Counted from the first letter of the stretch, positions 8,757 through 17,163 are shown. The stretch: 64,000 nt of DNA from Verrucomicrobiota bacterium (GCA_029556615.1 JAKQDD010000236.1:62001-126000), one strand, 5' to 3'. The notes: generated from the letters alone by a model not told the origin. A program made the numbers and translations.

Positions 8757-10135
8757 TGCCAAACTCACCCCAGCTCCACATCTTTGTCGCAGGCGATGAT
8801 AGGAGCGTCGTGCAGCCACGCCATCTGTGGACACAACTAATCGAGAATGACTTCATCGAACACGGTGTCATATCAAACGTAGGCTTCTGCAGAACTGCCG
8901 ATGGATCGCTCATCGTAGTGCTTCCGAAGGCTTTCCAGGCCCGCAACCTCCAGGATCGGTTGAAGCACGACCAAGATTTCCGTACCAGACATGTCTTCCG
9001 CCTAGTAAGGCTATTCAGAAAGACGATTTATGATACTAATTGCACGATCCAGTACGTTGGGGTCACGCCGGCCAACCCCGTACGGACCAAGACTGCGGAC
9101 CCGCTCCTTGACAGCCTAGAAGCGGCCATCAGATTGCGTGCCGACTACCGCCGGAATGGCCTGTGGCTACCCAAAAGGCGCACCCGCGTTCGCAACTCTC
9201 CCGCCCATACGATCACGTGGCCTACAACGATCAGACTTATTGCCCCCCTCCTGGACGCTGGCACCATCATCTTCCCTGAGACCATCCATGAGAAGCGTAT
9301 TAGAGACCCAAGCCACATCTTGTCCCGTCTACATGCCTACGCCCTACGAGACATTTTTGCTCGAACGGGTGAAACCCACTTCCTTCGGGATATCCCGCAG
9401 GATCCGGAATCCCGCAACAGCCCCGTCTTCCGCAACCCGATCCCGCACCTCCGCGCCCTGCGCCGCCAGATCTTTAGCGACCGCGGCCGCCTAGTCCTCG
9501 GCTACCTGGACGCCTATCTTGGTGACCGCGCCCTCCTAACCGGCGCCCAACCCCGCCCGGATGACACGCTCGGTTTTACCACAGCATTCGAGCGCATTTG
9601 GGAGCACATTCTCTCTCACATCTTTACCCCTAACGCCAAGCACCGTTTCCAGCTTCCTCAGGGAAAGTGGTTCCAGTACCCAGACGCGAATGCACCCCAG
9701 CCCACAAAGGCCCCGATGACCGACGTTGTCCTGGATGACGACAGTGCATTTGCTATTATAGACGCTAAAGATTACGCCTTATCAGACAGCCTGAGAGTGT
9801 TCAACGGTTCCCGCCTCGCTGGGTCGCACAATGACCACTACAAGCAGATTATCTACCGCCACCTCATGATGGCTCAGCACAGAAGGGACGCTACCAATAT
9901 CCTAGCCTTTCCGTCGTTCGGCCAACCGGGCCTTTTTGCCCTCGCTGGGTGCCATCTCTGGGATGGTCTTCCGCAGTCCGCTGTATTTGAGGTCTACGTC
10001 GACTATGAGCGGGCAGTGAAGTCCTGGATCGGCGAAGAACGATGCGACATCGTAGCGTCCCTCCATGAACTAGTCACGAACATAAACGGCTTCAAGCGCC
10101 GCATCCACATAGCCAACCCGGCGTTGCAGCTCTGA
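8756..10135 (+). CDS. McrC/LlaJI-like restriction nuclease subunit
   Basis: A 459-residue protein encoded immediately after the McrB-like gene. Residues ~275-370 carry a PD-(D/E)XK nuclease core: FERIWEHIL helix with E279/E283, D323 in MTDVVLDDD, and D337-A-K339 in AIIDAKDY, followed by a YKQIIYRHL helix. This arrangement matches LlaJI R2 / McrC-family nucleases, which need the McrB partner for cleavage. Because a methyltransferase is encoded in the same operon, a classical R-M system cutting unmodified sites is more likely than modification-dependent restriction. Confidence 0.85.
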   Translation: MPNSPQLHIFVAGDDRSVVQPRHLWTQLIENDFIEHGVISNVGFCRTADGSLIVVLPKAFQARNLQDRLKHDQDFRTRHVFRLVRLFRKTIYDTNCTIQYVGVTPANPVRTKTADPLLDSLEAAIRLRADYRRNGLWLPKRRTRVRNSPAHTITWPTTIRLIAPLLDAGTIIFPETIHEKRIRDPSHILSRLHAYALRDIFARTGETHFLRDIPQDPESRNSPVFRNPIPHLRALRRQIFSDRGRLVLGYLDAYLGDRALLTGAQPRPDDTLGFTTAFERIWEHILSHIFTPNAKHRFQLPQGKWFQYPDANAPQPTKAPMTDVVLDDDSAFAIIDAKDYALSDSLRVFNGSRLAGSHNDHYKQIIYRHLMMAQHRRDATNILAFPSFGQPGLFALAGCHLWDGLPQSAVFEVYVDYERAVKSWIGEERCDIVASLHELVTNINGFKRRIHIANPALQL

Positions 10136-10170
10136 AAGGACAAAGCTAGGGGCGATGCAGTAGGACTTTC

Positions 10171-10593
10171 ATGGCCGACATCTTTAGTAAGCGAAAACGT
10201 TCTGAGGTGATGGCGGCAGTCCGGAGCAGTGGAAATGAATCCACGGAGCTGCGTTTCATTACCTTGATGCGCGGTCTGCATATCACCGGCTGGCGACGTC
10301 GGCAGAAACTTCCCGGCAGCCCCGACTTCGTTTTCCGTGAACAGCGCCTCGCCGTCTTCGTGGACGGCTGCTTTTGGCACGGGTGCCCGAAGCACGGCTC
10401 ATTCCCATCCACCCGTCGCACCTTTTGGCTCAAGAAATTCGCTTCCAACAAGGCCCGCGACCGCGACGTCACCCGGAAATTGCGGCAGCGAGGTTGGCGC
10501 GTCATCCGCATTTGGGAGCATGAACTCAAGAACCCTGCCCGCTGCCTTGCGCAGCTTCTCGACTGCCTTTCAAGGGTACGCCGAGGTCATTAG
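10171..10593 (+). CDS. vsr: Very short patch repair endonuclease
   Basis: A 140-residue Vsr-family endonuclease, which nicks beside T:G mismatches produced by m5C deamination. Key segments: KRSEVMAAVRSSGNEST at the N-terminus, SPDFVFREQRLAVFVDGCFWHGCPKHG (~50-76) with catalytic Asp52 and the FWHGC metal/His motif, and VIRIWEHEL (~111-119). It lies 35 bp after the nuclease gene and is probably the last gene of the operon. Vsr genes commonly accompany m5C methyltransferases. The stop overlaps the convergent small gene by 4 bp. Confidence 0.95.
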   Translation: MADIFSKRKRSEVMAAVRSSGNESTELRFITLMRGLHITGWRRRQKLPGSPDFVFREQRLAVFVDGCFWHGCPKHGSFPSTRRTFWLKKFASNKARDRDVTRKLRQRGWRVIRIWEHELKNPARCLAQLLDCLSRVRRGH

Positions 10594-10766
10594 TCGGCCG
10601 GCTCGATCTCTGCGACCTCAACCGTTTCAATCGGCTTGATGCGATAGTCGCAAATAAGCTGAATATCCGCACGCCCCTTCTCCGGATCCCGCAGGAGGAT
10701 GAACCGAAGCTTCGCCTCTTCATCATCGCGCGGCTTCGAGTACTTGACGATGTCGTTTGCTTTCAT
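10590..10766 (-). CDS. Small acidic hypothetical protein
   Basis: A 58-residue protein (MKANDIVKYSKP start, then EEAKLRFILLRDPEKGRADIQLICDYRIKPIETV). The DIVKYSKP...DIQLICD pattern looks like a short beta-barrel-like protein seen as conserved hypotheticals in this bacterial group (my recollection, unverified). It is convergent with vsr and on the same strand as the recombinase. Function unknown. Confidence 0.6.
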   Translation of the reverse strand: MKANDIVKYSKPRDDEEAKLRFILLRDPEKGRADIQLICDYRIKPIETVEVAEIEPAD

Positions 10767-10801
10767 GGCACAGCTACTGACGCCTATAGTCCGGTTGCCC
10801 G

Positions 10802-12361
10802 TCAGACCTTGTCCAGCAGTTCCAGAATGCGCGACTTGTCGTTCTTCCATGTCCGGGGGGTCACACCTTCGATGATTTCTCGAATCGCTGTTTTCGCCGG
10901 TTTCTGGCCCCCATCCGCCAGCATCTTCGGCATCGCCTTGAAGATGGCGGCGCGGAAGTCCTCCCGGCCGGGCCGGAAGTAGTGCTTCAATACGACCTCG
11001 GCGGTGCGGTGGCCGGTGACGCGCTGGACCAGTTCGAGCGGCACGCCGGCGGCGAGGGCGAGGGTAATCCAGGTGACGCGGAAGGAGTGGAAATCTCGGA
11101 CCGACGCCCGGCGCTTCCCGGTTTCGCGCTCAGTCTGAAGACCGTCAGTCTTCAGCGCCCGGCGGTTGCCACGGATGATCCGGCACCCGGTGTCACGTTC
11201 GATCTCGTTGAGGTAGCCGGACACCGCCCCCCGGCTGCACCCGGTCGCCGCCATCACCTGGTCGAGCGTCTGGCCGTCCATGTACGCCGTGAATACCGCC
11301 CGCATCCTTTCCGCCTTCGAGGTGACGCCGAGGCGGTCGAGGTAGGTGAAGCCCCTGGCCCGGACCGTCTCGGCTGTCTCGACCGGCAAAGCGTGCGATT
11401 GCGGGGCGGTTTCGAGCGCCTTCGCCAAGACCTGCTTTACCCGCCAGGTGATACCGTCTGGGTTGTTGCGGTACATCTCCGCCGCTGCGGGGAAGCAGAA
11501 CCCCTTCCCTCCGGTCGCCGCCCGCGCCCGTTCCAGTTCCTCCCGGAGCATCGGGAACACGGGGATGTCCACCGTCTCGCCCGTCTTGGCGGTCTTGACC
11601 GTGATGAAGCCGGCGTCGAGGTCCACGTCATCCCACTTCAGCAAGCAGCAGTCGCCCCGGCGCATGGCCGTACACATCCCCGTCACGATCACGGGCCGGA
11701 TGAAGTCATCCGAAGAGCAGGCCTCGGTGATCGCCTTCAGTTCCTCGACCGTGAACGGCTCCCGGTTGACCGTTTCGGTCGCCTTGGTCACCAGGCCGTG
11801 GAACGGGTTCATCCCGTCGGTCAGGTGCGGGTGGAGGTGCTTGAACGTCGCCCGCAGCAGCTTCAGGGCATCGTTCCACGTCTTGGGCGACACCCCGCGC
11901 TCCGCCTCGGCGTCCATGAACGCCTTCGCCGTCTCGGGCTTGATGGCCACGAACTCCTCGACGCCGCGCTGGTGATCGGCGGCGAACGCCGCGAACCGCT
12001 CCAACGTGATGCGGCATTGCTTGGCGTAGGCTCCCCCCGGCGGCTTCCGGCGCGGGATCGCCGCCCAGTGCCGAGGCAGGTCGGCGAGCTTCGGGAACGT
12101 GACCTCTCGGCCGGTCTTCAACTCGGCGAGCTTGGCCAGCGTCTTCTCGCCGGTCCGGTCCTCCGTCAGCTTCCGAAGCTGCTTGTCGTGGGCCTCCATC
12201 GCTCGACCGCGGGACCGCTCGAACTCGTCATCCCCGGTCATCGTCCGCTTGCGTGGACGTTTGCCCGTGATCGGGACGCCAAGGTTGACGACGGTCTTCT
12301 TGCCGTTGACGACGAAGGTGCCGTACCACCACCTGCTGTTCTTTCGGATTTCAAGGCTCAT
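10802..12361 (-). CDS. Tyrosine recombinase of the left integrative element
   Basis: A 519-residue phage-type integrase. After an N-terminal arm-binding-like segment and core-binding domain (~90-190), catalytic residues appear in order: Arg in TAMRRGDC (~235), Lys in TVKTAKTGE (~260), HxxR in DFHSFRVTW (~426), His in VTGHRTAEVV (~452) and Tyr in KHYF (~462). Between the Lys and HxxR boxes is an insertion of ~130 residues containing a helix-turn-helix (DGQTLDQVMAATGCSRGAVS). The ATG at 12361 was chosen because the longer reading frame runs into antisense of a tRNA 3' end. Close paralogue of 39343-40899. Confidence 0.93.
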   Translation of the reverse strand: MSLEIRKNSRWWYGTFVVNGKKTVVNLGVPITGKRPRKRTMTGDDEFERSRGRAMEAHDKQLRKLTEDRTGEKTLAKLAELKTGREVTFPKLADLPRHWAAIPRRKPPGGAYAKQCRITLERFAAFAADHQRGVEEFVAIKPETAKAFMDAEAERGVSPKTWNDALKLLRATFKHLHPHLTDGMNPFHGLVTKATETVNREPFTVEELKAITEACSSDDFIRPVIVTGMCTAMRRGDCCLLKWDDVDLDAGFITVKTAKTGETVDIPVFPMLREELERARAATGGKGFCFPAAAEMYRNNPDGITWRVKQVLAKALETAPQSHALPVETAETVRARGFTYLDRLGVTSKAERMRAVFTAYMDGQTLDQVMAATGCSRGAVSGYLNEIERDTGCRIIRGNRRALKTDGLQTERETGKRRASVRDFHSFRVTWITLALAAGVPLELVQRVTGHRTAEVVLKHYFRPGREDFRAAIFKAMPKMLADGGQKPAKTAIREIIEGVTPRTWKNDKSRILELLDKV

Positions 12362-12372
12362 AGCATCGGTTT

Positions 12373-12410
12373 GGGCGCACTGGGGCGCACTGGGCTTCAC
12401 TGGGGCGCAC
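12373..12410. repeat. 10-bp-phased GGGCGCAC repeats upstream of integrase 1
   Basis: GGGCGCAC occurs at 12373, 12383 and 12403, with a degenerate copy GGGCTTCAC at 12392, giving an almost exact 10-bp period. It lies between the integrase start and the tRNA-derived repeat, the usual place for arm-type integrase binding sites. Confidence 0.5.
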
Positions 12411-12480
12411 TTTCGGGCCTCAACCAAACAATTGCCAAACAAATCCCGATCTACAGGACGTAAGTCCTTGATAGTCAGTT

Positions 12481-12691
12481 GTGCAGCTTTAGACTCATAA
12501 CCTGAAGGTCGCTGGTTCAAATCCAGCCCCCGCAACCAATTTTCAAGGGTTTACAGCTTTTCTCGCAACGGTTTACGCCAAAAACCGTTGGCCCTTCTCC
12601 TCATGTGAAACACCCTGAAACGGTCTGCAACTCTGGGCAACATTGTGGAATAAATGTGGAACTTCCCGGGTCCGAGAGCCCCGGAAAGCCC
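12481..12691 (+). repeat. tRNA-3'-derived direct repeat, candidate att site (copy 1)
   Basis: About 210 bp, nearly identical to 41019-41228. Positions 12494-12538 are the 3' half of a CAU-anticodon (Met/fMet-like) tRNA: anticodon CAT at 12496-12498, T-arm GCTGG-TTCAAAT-CCAGC and a 3' CCA ending at 12538. No D-arm or 5' acceptor strand precedes it, so it is not a complete tRNA. Next come an inverted repeat (CAACGGTTT / AAACCGTTG) and a phased array. This structure is expected at the end of a tRNA-targeting integrative element. Confidence 0.8.
12605..12664. repeat. 10-bp-phased TGAAAC/TGCAAC array beside att copy 1
   Basis: Six consecutive 10-bp units begin at 12605, 12615, 12625, 12635, 12645 and 12655, with cores TGAAAC, TGAAAC, TGCAAC, GGCAAC, GTGGAA and TGTGGAA. 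The same series is at 41143-41202, and a related one lies upstream of integrase 2 at 40911-40970. The likely role is arm-type integrase or IHF-like binding. Confidence 0.55.
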
Positions 12692-12718
12692 GTGTCCGAC
12701 ACCGCCTGTGGGGACGGG

Positions 12719-12795
12719 TCACCTGATGCCGCCCTTTGCCTGGTACTCCGGCAAGTGGGCGAGTAGGATCGGCAGGTACCTGTCGAAGGGGATGA
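12719..12795 (-). pseudogene. 3' fragment of an unknown gene family
   Basis: The minus strand encodes IPFDRYLPILLAHLPEYQ followed by a short tail. The same C-terminal segment recurs at 50023-50232 (IPFDQYLPMLLANLPEYQ) within a longer open fragment. The homologous part stops abruptly upstream, so this is a gene remnant. Confidence 0.45.
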
Positions 12796-12884
12796 CAGAG
12801 GACCGACGACCGACGATAGAGGGATGAAGCCCTTTGCTCTTCCCTTTGATTCCTTTGTCCTCCATTCCCTTGTTCTCCCGCCGT

Positions 12885-13125
12885 CCAATCGGTGATCCGC
12901 CCCGAATTTGTGAGGAATCCCTCCCTTTGCGGAGCCGGTCCGCGGGGGATGGCCCACAGATCCGCACAGATCGGCACAGATCAAGGGCGGCCACAGAAAG
13001 CCCGACCACGAACTGGGGCGGCTCTTGGGGCGGCCCCGGCCGGGCGGTCTGTCCGCGGGGGGCGTCGATCTCGCGGCGCTGTCGTCACTTGCTGGTGAGA
13101 ACCTGCAGCGCGTGAATGAGCGGCA
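12885..13125. repeat. Dispersed repeat module, copy A
   Basis: Begins CCAATCGGTGATCCGCC, contains three 10-bp units CACAGATNNN at 12955-12984, then a stretch resembling the 5' part of the SANT-like gene (plus-strand reading KPDHELGRLLGR), and ends near AATGAGCGGCA. Other copies lie at 46459, 50524 and 53586. Simple-sequence GACAGAGGACC-type DNA precedes it. Confidence 0.7.
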
Positions 13126-13276
13126 AGTAGAGGGCCACGAGGATGGGGAGGGTCACCAGGAACAGAGAACCCGTCGCGACGGCGAGGAAGCCGACCGGTG
13201 AGGCTCGGGTTTGGGCCTTCCTGCGCCACCGAGTTGCTGACGCCATGCGAGACGCCGAGGTCTGGGCTGGGCCGCA

Positions 13277-13690
13277 TCAGAATGTCTCCAGCCGTGTGTG
13301 CTGCATTGACGGAGTCCGAAGGAAATCGGCAAGGACTCCGTGGCTCCAGGCCTCTATGCCAACGCTGGAGCTGCTCTGCTCCGGGCCTCCCACAAGAATG
13401 GTAAACACAAACGTACCGCTAGCGCCGCTCCTCATAAACGAGCACACGAGGTGGTGGCTGCTGATGTGATACGTGCCGCGACCGACACCGGACACCTCCT
13501 GTCGTTCCCCATCGTTGATGATCGTGCCGGTGAACGCCACGTCAGGGGAACTGCAAACCAGGGTGATCGTGAAATCGGTTGTGGGCATTCCGACGAAGTC
13601 GCTCTTCGATTCAATGTGCTTCCGTGAAGTCTGGCAACCGGCCGAGGCGATTGCCAGGATGACAGCTATTAACAGGCGGATCGCTTTCAT
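13277..13690 (-). CDS. Putative lipoprotein
   Basis: A 137-residue protein with a lipoprotein signal: basic start, hydrophobic LLIAVILAIA and a lipobox ASAGC at ~15-19. The mature part has alternating strands (TDFTITLVCSSPDVAFTGTII, YHISSHHLVCSF, TFVFTILVG) and two further Cys residues that could pair. Probably anchored in the outer or inner membrane and facing the periplasm. No family recognised. Confidence 0.7.
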   Translation of the reverse strand: MKAIRLLIAVILAIASAGCQTSRKHIESKSDFVGMPTTDFTITLVCSSPDVAFTGTIINDGERQEVSGVGRGTYHISSHHLVCSFMRSGASGTFVFTILVGGPEQSSSSVGIEAWSHGVLADFLRTPSMQHTRLETF

Positions 13691-13885
13691 TGCTGTGTGA
13701 GTACTGTGGTTGATGTGTAGTCTAGTGCCGAACTTCCATACTTCGAACCGCCGGTTTGCATTTCGGTGTGTTTATTGCACCCCTTGTAGCACGGCTCGAG
13801 GGGCACCGTGACTGGCTCGCTCCAAGGCTCGTCGGCTGACGGGCCGTCAGGGCGGTACTTCGTGGTTCATGCCAACATCCTTGAC

Positions 13886-14152
13886 TTACTGCCCTGTTCT
13901 CATCGCCGCCAGTTTCGCGGTAGCGACGATAATGCCCAGTATTGCCAAGCCCCAGACATAGGGCAACCGGAGCAGAATGCCGACGGGAAGTCCGATGAGG
14001 CAGAGTATGAGTCCTCCGGTCAGGACACGCTTTCGAAACGCCTCAAACTGAGGCTCTGCGGTCTGACTTCGGAGGACATATCCGCAAGAAGGGCAGCACG
14101 CTGCCGTGCTGGAGATCTCCTTCTTGCATTCAGGGCATGAAATCAATGACAT
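13886..14152 (-). CDS. Zinc-ribbon membrane protein
   Basis: An 88-residue protein. The N-terminus is a zinc ribbon (CPECKKEISSTAACCPSCGY; CxxC...CxxC) followed after a linker by two hydrophobic segments (LTGGLILCLIGLPVGILL and WGLAILGIIVATAKL), so it is a cytoplasmic zinc finger anchored by two membrane helices. The start was placed at MSLISCPEC. Such proteins are common in this group without a known role. Confidence 0.75.
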   Translation of the reverse strand: MSLISCPECKKEISSTAACCPSCGYVLRSQTAEPQFEAFRKRVLTGGLILCLIGLPVGILLRLPYVWGLAILGIIVATAKLAAMRTGQ

Positions 14153-14230
14153 CCGGCCACTCCCGCGATTGACCGTACGGTAGTCGAATGGTGCCGCCTG
14201 ATGCAAGCCCGTGCTGCGGTCTTGGGGGCT

Positions 14231-14450
14231 TCACGCCGCTCGCTTGACCACGCCCTTCTCGACAAGCGCCGCCCGGCTCTCGTTCAACGGTGTGACGGCG
14301 GCGATCACGCCATCGCCGAGCACCTTAGCCTGCGTCGGCCGGGGCGCTCGCGGATTGTTCGGCGACGGCAGCGGCTGTCTTTGCCCTGGAAGTAGCAGTG
14401 GCATGGTGCCCCCGCCCGTGGCGCTGCGTTTCGAACTCAGGCCCAGGGTC
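14231..14450 (-). pseudogene. Remnant of the DPPTQ/ESRAAL repeated gene family
   Basis: The minus strand reads PTQAKVLGDGVIAAVTPLN then ESRAALVEKGVV, the best-preserved C-terminal end of a family with at least eight remnants in this window. Upstream, the frame contains a GGGTMPLLLPG segment but no convincing complete gene. The rest of 14153-14676 shows nothing else I can support. Confidence 0.5.
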
Positions 14451-14676
14451 CCCACTGTCTTCACCGTCATGGTGAACCAGGACCGCGAAGCCGGGCTTTC
14501 AGGGGGCTGCGGTTGGCGGGGAGGCGTCGTCGTGGTGACAAGTCGGGAGCCGGTGGCAGGCACGCCACGGGGAATGCTCCGTACGAATCCATGGGGACCA
14601 TTCCCCACCCTGGGGGTTGGCCCCCACGCTCCGGGGTGGTTGTTGGCTCTCTCTTCGAACCGCGGTGGCCCCGCTT

Positions 14677-15024
14677 TCAGGAGGCTGGGCGGAAGCGCGT
14701 GACCAGGAATTCGGCGACAATCGCCGGGGGGTACTCGTCCGGTCGGTCGAGCATCGTTCGGGCGAGGGCGTCGATCGAAGCCCAGTTGTCCACGACCAAT
14801 CCCTGGGCCGCGATCCGCAGGCACCGCGGAACTCGCTTGCGAACCGGGCAACTTGACTGCCGCCGTGGTCCGAGCCGAGCGCGGCGGGCGGCTTCCGAAC
14901 CGGCCAGTGCAACCACGCGCCGCCATGGTGCGGCGTGGACATCGCCCGAGCAGAGGTAGGCCGCAATTGAATACCCGGCTTTTCGATAAGCACTTGCGGG
15001 GTTGATCTGACGGGCGGAATTCAT
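14677..15024 (-). CDS. Degenerate M41/FtsH-peptidase-like protein
   Basis: A 115-residue protein. NPASAYRKAGYSIAAYL aligns with the AYHEAGHAVAA helix of M41-like zinc peptidases, but the HEAGH zinc motif reads RKAGY, so it should be catalytically dead. Downstream VVALAGSEAARRA and WASIDALARTMLD...PAIVAEFL resemble the rest of such domains. Weak but consistent similarity; it could be a decaying gene. 15025-15270 shows no gene. Confidence 0.45.
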   Translation of the reverse strand: MNSARQINPASAYRKAGYSIAAYLCSGDVHAAPWRRVVALAGSEAARRARLGPRRQSSCPVRKRVPRCLRIAAQGLVVDNWASIDALARTMLDRPDEYPPAIVAEFLVTRFRPAS

Positions 15025-15270
15025 CGGCCTCGGGGGTTGCCCACGCATCATTCATGCCAAGCACGGCGGACGCGTGAAGTGCGGCTGCGTTGGGCAACAT
15101 GATGGTGTTCGTTGGCTCCATCGCGAGGTGGAGCGAGCGAGCGGGTGGTGGAGGCCGAAAGGCAGGTGTCCACCCAAGTGTCCAGCTTCGAGACGCCGCC
15201 GTCCCGGGTTGCATTGACGAGGGCGGTTGGGGTATGAGTCCCTCGACCGACAAGCCACGTTGTTGAGCCC

Positions 15271-15756
15271 ATGAAGCCGCTGGAACCACCAGACAGTCTC
15301 CACTTGGACGCCGCCCAAGGCTGGTTGACCCTGGGCGACACCGTCGAGGCGAACGAGGAGTTGGAGAAAATCGCGGTCGCTCACCGCGCGCACCCGGACG
15401 TCCTTGAGGTGCGGTGGGCGGTGCTCGCGGCAGCCAAGAAGTGGGAGGCGTGTGTCGAGGTTGCCACGCTCCTCACGGAGGTTGCCCCGGACCGGCCCGA
15501 AGGGTGGGTGCACCGGGCGTACGCGCTGCATGAGTTGCGGCGTACGCTGGAGGCGTGGGAGACACTGCAGCCGGTGATGGCGAGATTCCCGGACGCGTAC
15601 TTGATCCCGTACAATCTGGCTTGCTACGCGGCGCAGCTTGGGAGCCTGGAGGCCGCAAGAGCCCTGTTGGAGAAGGCGTGTGCCGTCAGTCGGCACCCGG
15701 AGGTCGTCAGGCAGATGGCCCGGGAGGACAAAGACCTTGAGCCACTGCGGGGGTGA
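15271..15756 (+). CDS. TPR-like protein
   Basis: A 161-residue, all-helical protein with ~4 tetratricopeptide-like repeats (AAQGWLTLGDTVEANEELEKI, VLAAAKKWEACVEVATLL, AYALHELRRTLEAWETL, ACYAAQLGSLEAARALLEKA). TPRs mediate protein contacts; the partner is unknown. No signal peptide. A truncated copy of its first ~25 codons is at 59195-59275, which shows that this gene took part in the local recombination. Confidence 0.75.
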   Translation: MKPLEPPDSLHLDAAQGWLTLGDTVEANEELEKIAVAHRAHPDVLEVRWAVLAAAKKWEACVEVATLLTEVAPDRPEGWVHRAYALHELRRTLEAWETLQPVMARFPDAYLIPYNLACYAAQLGSLEAARALLEKACAVSRHPEVVRQMAREDKDLEPLRG

Positions 15757-15969
15757 TTGACGCGAAAGGAGGACGGCGTATTACAGGGGCATGCGCCCAT
15801 CGACCGAGGCTATGACCTTTCGGGTTTGAGGCGTTGTGTCTGACGGTAATAGTGTTTTCCTCTGTGGGCGGCGGAAGGCTTTCGATAGGCCCCAAGGAAA
15901 GTGGGAGGTTCGGTAGTGACGCGGGAAGAGATCTAACGGCCGGGTGATTGGGGTCCAGCGGAATTCTCT
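15750..15969 (+). repeat. 5' remnant of the lysine-rich gene fused upstream of the zinc-ribbon gene
   Basis: GATTGACGC...GGACGGCGTATT...GCATG.GCCCATCGA, the promoter/start region of the lysine-rich genes at 17164 and 45350, recurs here, but the frame then switches to unrelated sequence. Together with the next gene this forms a ~700-bp block duplicated at 59380-60082. Confidence 0.6.
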
Positions 15970-16449
15970 ATGAAGACGTGTCCTGAGTGCTGTAGCGAGA
16001 TGCCAGATGAGGCTGAGGTTTGTCGTTCTTGTGGGCGGAGGGTCGTCGGCAAGCCATGCCCCGAGTGCGCGGAGCTCTCCAAGGCTGCCGCGAAGAAGTG
16101 CCGGTATTGCGGGCACGATTTTGCGCGGGAGGCGAGGATGGCCTTCGTTGAACCGTACAGTGCCAAGGCCTCGCTGCTGCCGACCCTGCTGTTGCGGGGG
16201 CGTCTGATCCCGCAAGAGATTCACCTGACACCGGAGAAGATCGTGATCAAGACCTGGGGCTTCTTCTGGTTGAGCCACACAGATGAAGAGATTCCGTGGG
16301 AGAAGATCGCGGGCTATCACTACCACTCCGGGTGGTTCTGGGATGGCATCGAGATCCAGACGCGTGGGCAGAAGTCCAACACCATCGGCTGCCTTCCCAA
16401 GTCCGCGGGACGAACCATCAAAGCGAGTCTGGAGCGGATGAAGGAATAG
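15970..16449 (+). CDS. Double zinc-ribbon protein with PH-like C-terminus
   Basis: A 159-residue protein. Residues 4-50 hold two zinc ribbons (CPECCSEMPDEAEVCRSCG; CPECAELSKAAAKKCRYCG). Residues ~70-150 look like a bacterial PH-type beta domain (LTPEKIVIKTWGFFWLSHTDEEIPWEKIAGYHYHSGW). No membrane helix. A near-identical paralogue with a GTG start lies at 59603-60082, inside the same duplicated block. Function unknown. Confidence 0.8.
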   Translation: MKTCPECCSEMPDEAEVCRSCGRRVVGKPCPECAELSKAAAKKCRYCGHDFAREARMAFVEPYSAKASLLPTLLLRGRLIPQEIHLTPEKIVIKTWGFFWLSHTDEEIPWEKIAGYHYHSGWFWDGIEIQTRGQKSNTIGCLPKSAGRTIKASLERMKE

Positions 16450-16845
16450 AAGGCGAGTCCTGTTGGCCGTGGCTCGACCCGGGCTGAGACCGCGGTGCTT
16501 GACAAGAAGCCCGATTGCGAACCGGGGCGGATCCACGTTTGGAGCAACACGGTGCCACGCAACAGATCGGCGGTGACGGCAGCTAAACGGTGTGATGCCA
16601 TTGTGCCGGGTCCCGGAACGGCGTCGACGAACTCGCTCCTGAGGCGGGTGCTCTGCCTGTCGAAGGTTCACGGCGAGAGGCAGCGCCGCTTCAGTGCTCG
16701 ACGAACGCCGTCGTGCGGCTGGGCCGTCAATGGGCCTGAGAGCGGAACCGGAGGGAATCAGCCCCAGGAACAGCGCTCACCCGGACGTTTCCCTTCCTTT
16801 TGGTGTGACCACAGATGTCCGACCCCCTCCGGCAGAATCGGCGCC
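16450..16845. other. Intergenic stretch without a supported gene
   Basis: The sequence begins GAGTCCTGTTGGCC like the DNA after the paralogue at 60083, then diverges. Open frames here have no family resemblance. I see no repeat or hairpin of note. Confidence 0.4.
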
Positions 16846-17037
16846 ATGAGACTGAAGCATGTACTGGAGTCGCTGCGGCCCCGAGAGGAAGTAGTTGCCA
16901 CGTTCGGCGAGGCGCAGCTGATCCGAGGCCAGGACGGAAAGTGCGAGCTGCGCGGCGGAACGCCCGGCGACCGCCAGGAGGCGAAGGAGTGGATCTTGAT
17001 GTTCTGGCATGAGGCGAATGTTCGTGGGCTGGAGTGA
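16846..17037 (+). CDS. Small conserved hypothetical protein
   Basis: A 63-residue protein: MRLKHVLESLRPREEVVATF, GEAQLIRGQDGKCELRGG, then DRQEAKEWILMFWHEA. The helix-strand-strand-helix pattern is well formed and charged, and the ATG at 16846 is the natural start. A piece of its 3' end and downstream flank (TTCG.GGGCTGGAGTGAGGCTGGGC) reappears at 59277-59305. No known function. Confidence 0.65.
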   Translation: MRLKHVLESLRPREEVVATFGEAQLIRGQDGKCELRGGTPGDRQEAKEWILMFWHEANVRGLE

Positions 17038-17163
17038 GGCTGGGCTCGGGAGTACGCGGTGAGCCTGCCGGGGGACGGGAGAGGACCAACAGACGCGTGG
17101 ACAGGCCGAAGCCGCTCGGACCGCGCGGTTGACGCGGGAGGGAAGACGGCGTATTGCAGGGGC

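Noticed and set aside
10982..12463. Long plus-strand frames opposite the two integrases and other GC-rich genes
   Set aside because: Third-position GC bias opens antisense frames; none has recognisable motifs.
12362..12535. N-terminal extension of integrase 1 reading DLNQRPSGYE
   Set aside because: That peptide is the antisense translation of a tRNA 3' end, a common artefact; the start was set at 12361.
12481..12538. A complete tRNA gene
   Set aside because: Only the anticodon arm, T-arm and 3' acceptor strand are present here and at 41019; no D-arm or matching 5' acceptor (TGCGGGG) lies upstream in either copy.
14231..15289. A 352-codon minus-strand gene
   Set aside because: Composition is Pro/Arg-rich low complexity and it overlaps a better-supported frame at 14677-15024; only its last ~70 codons match a recurring family.
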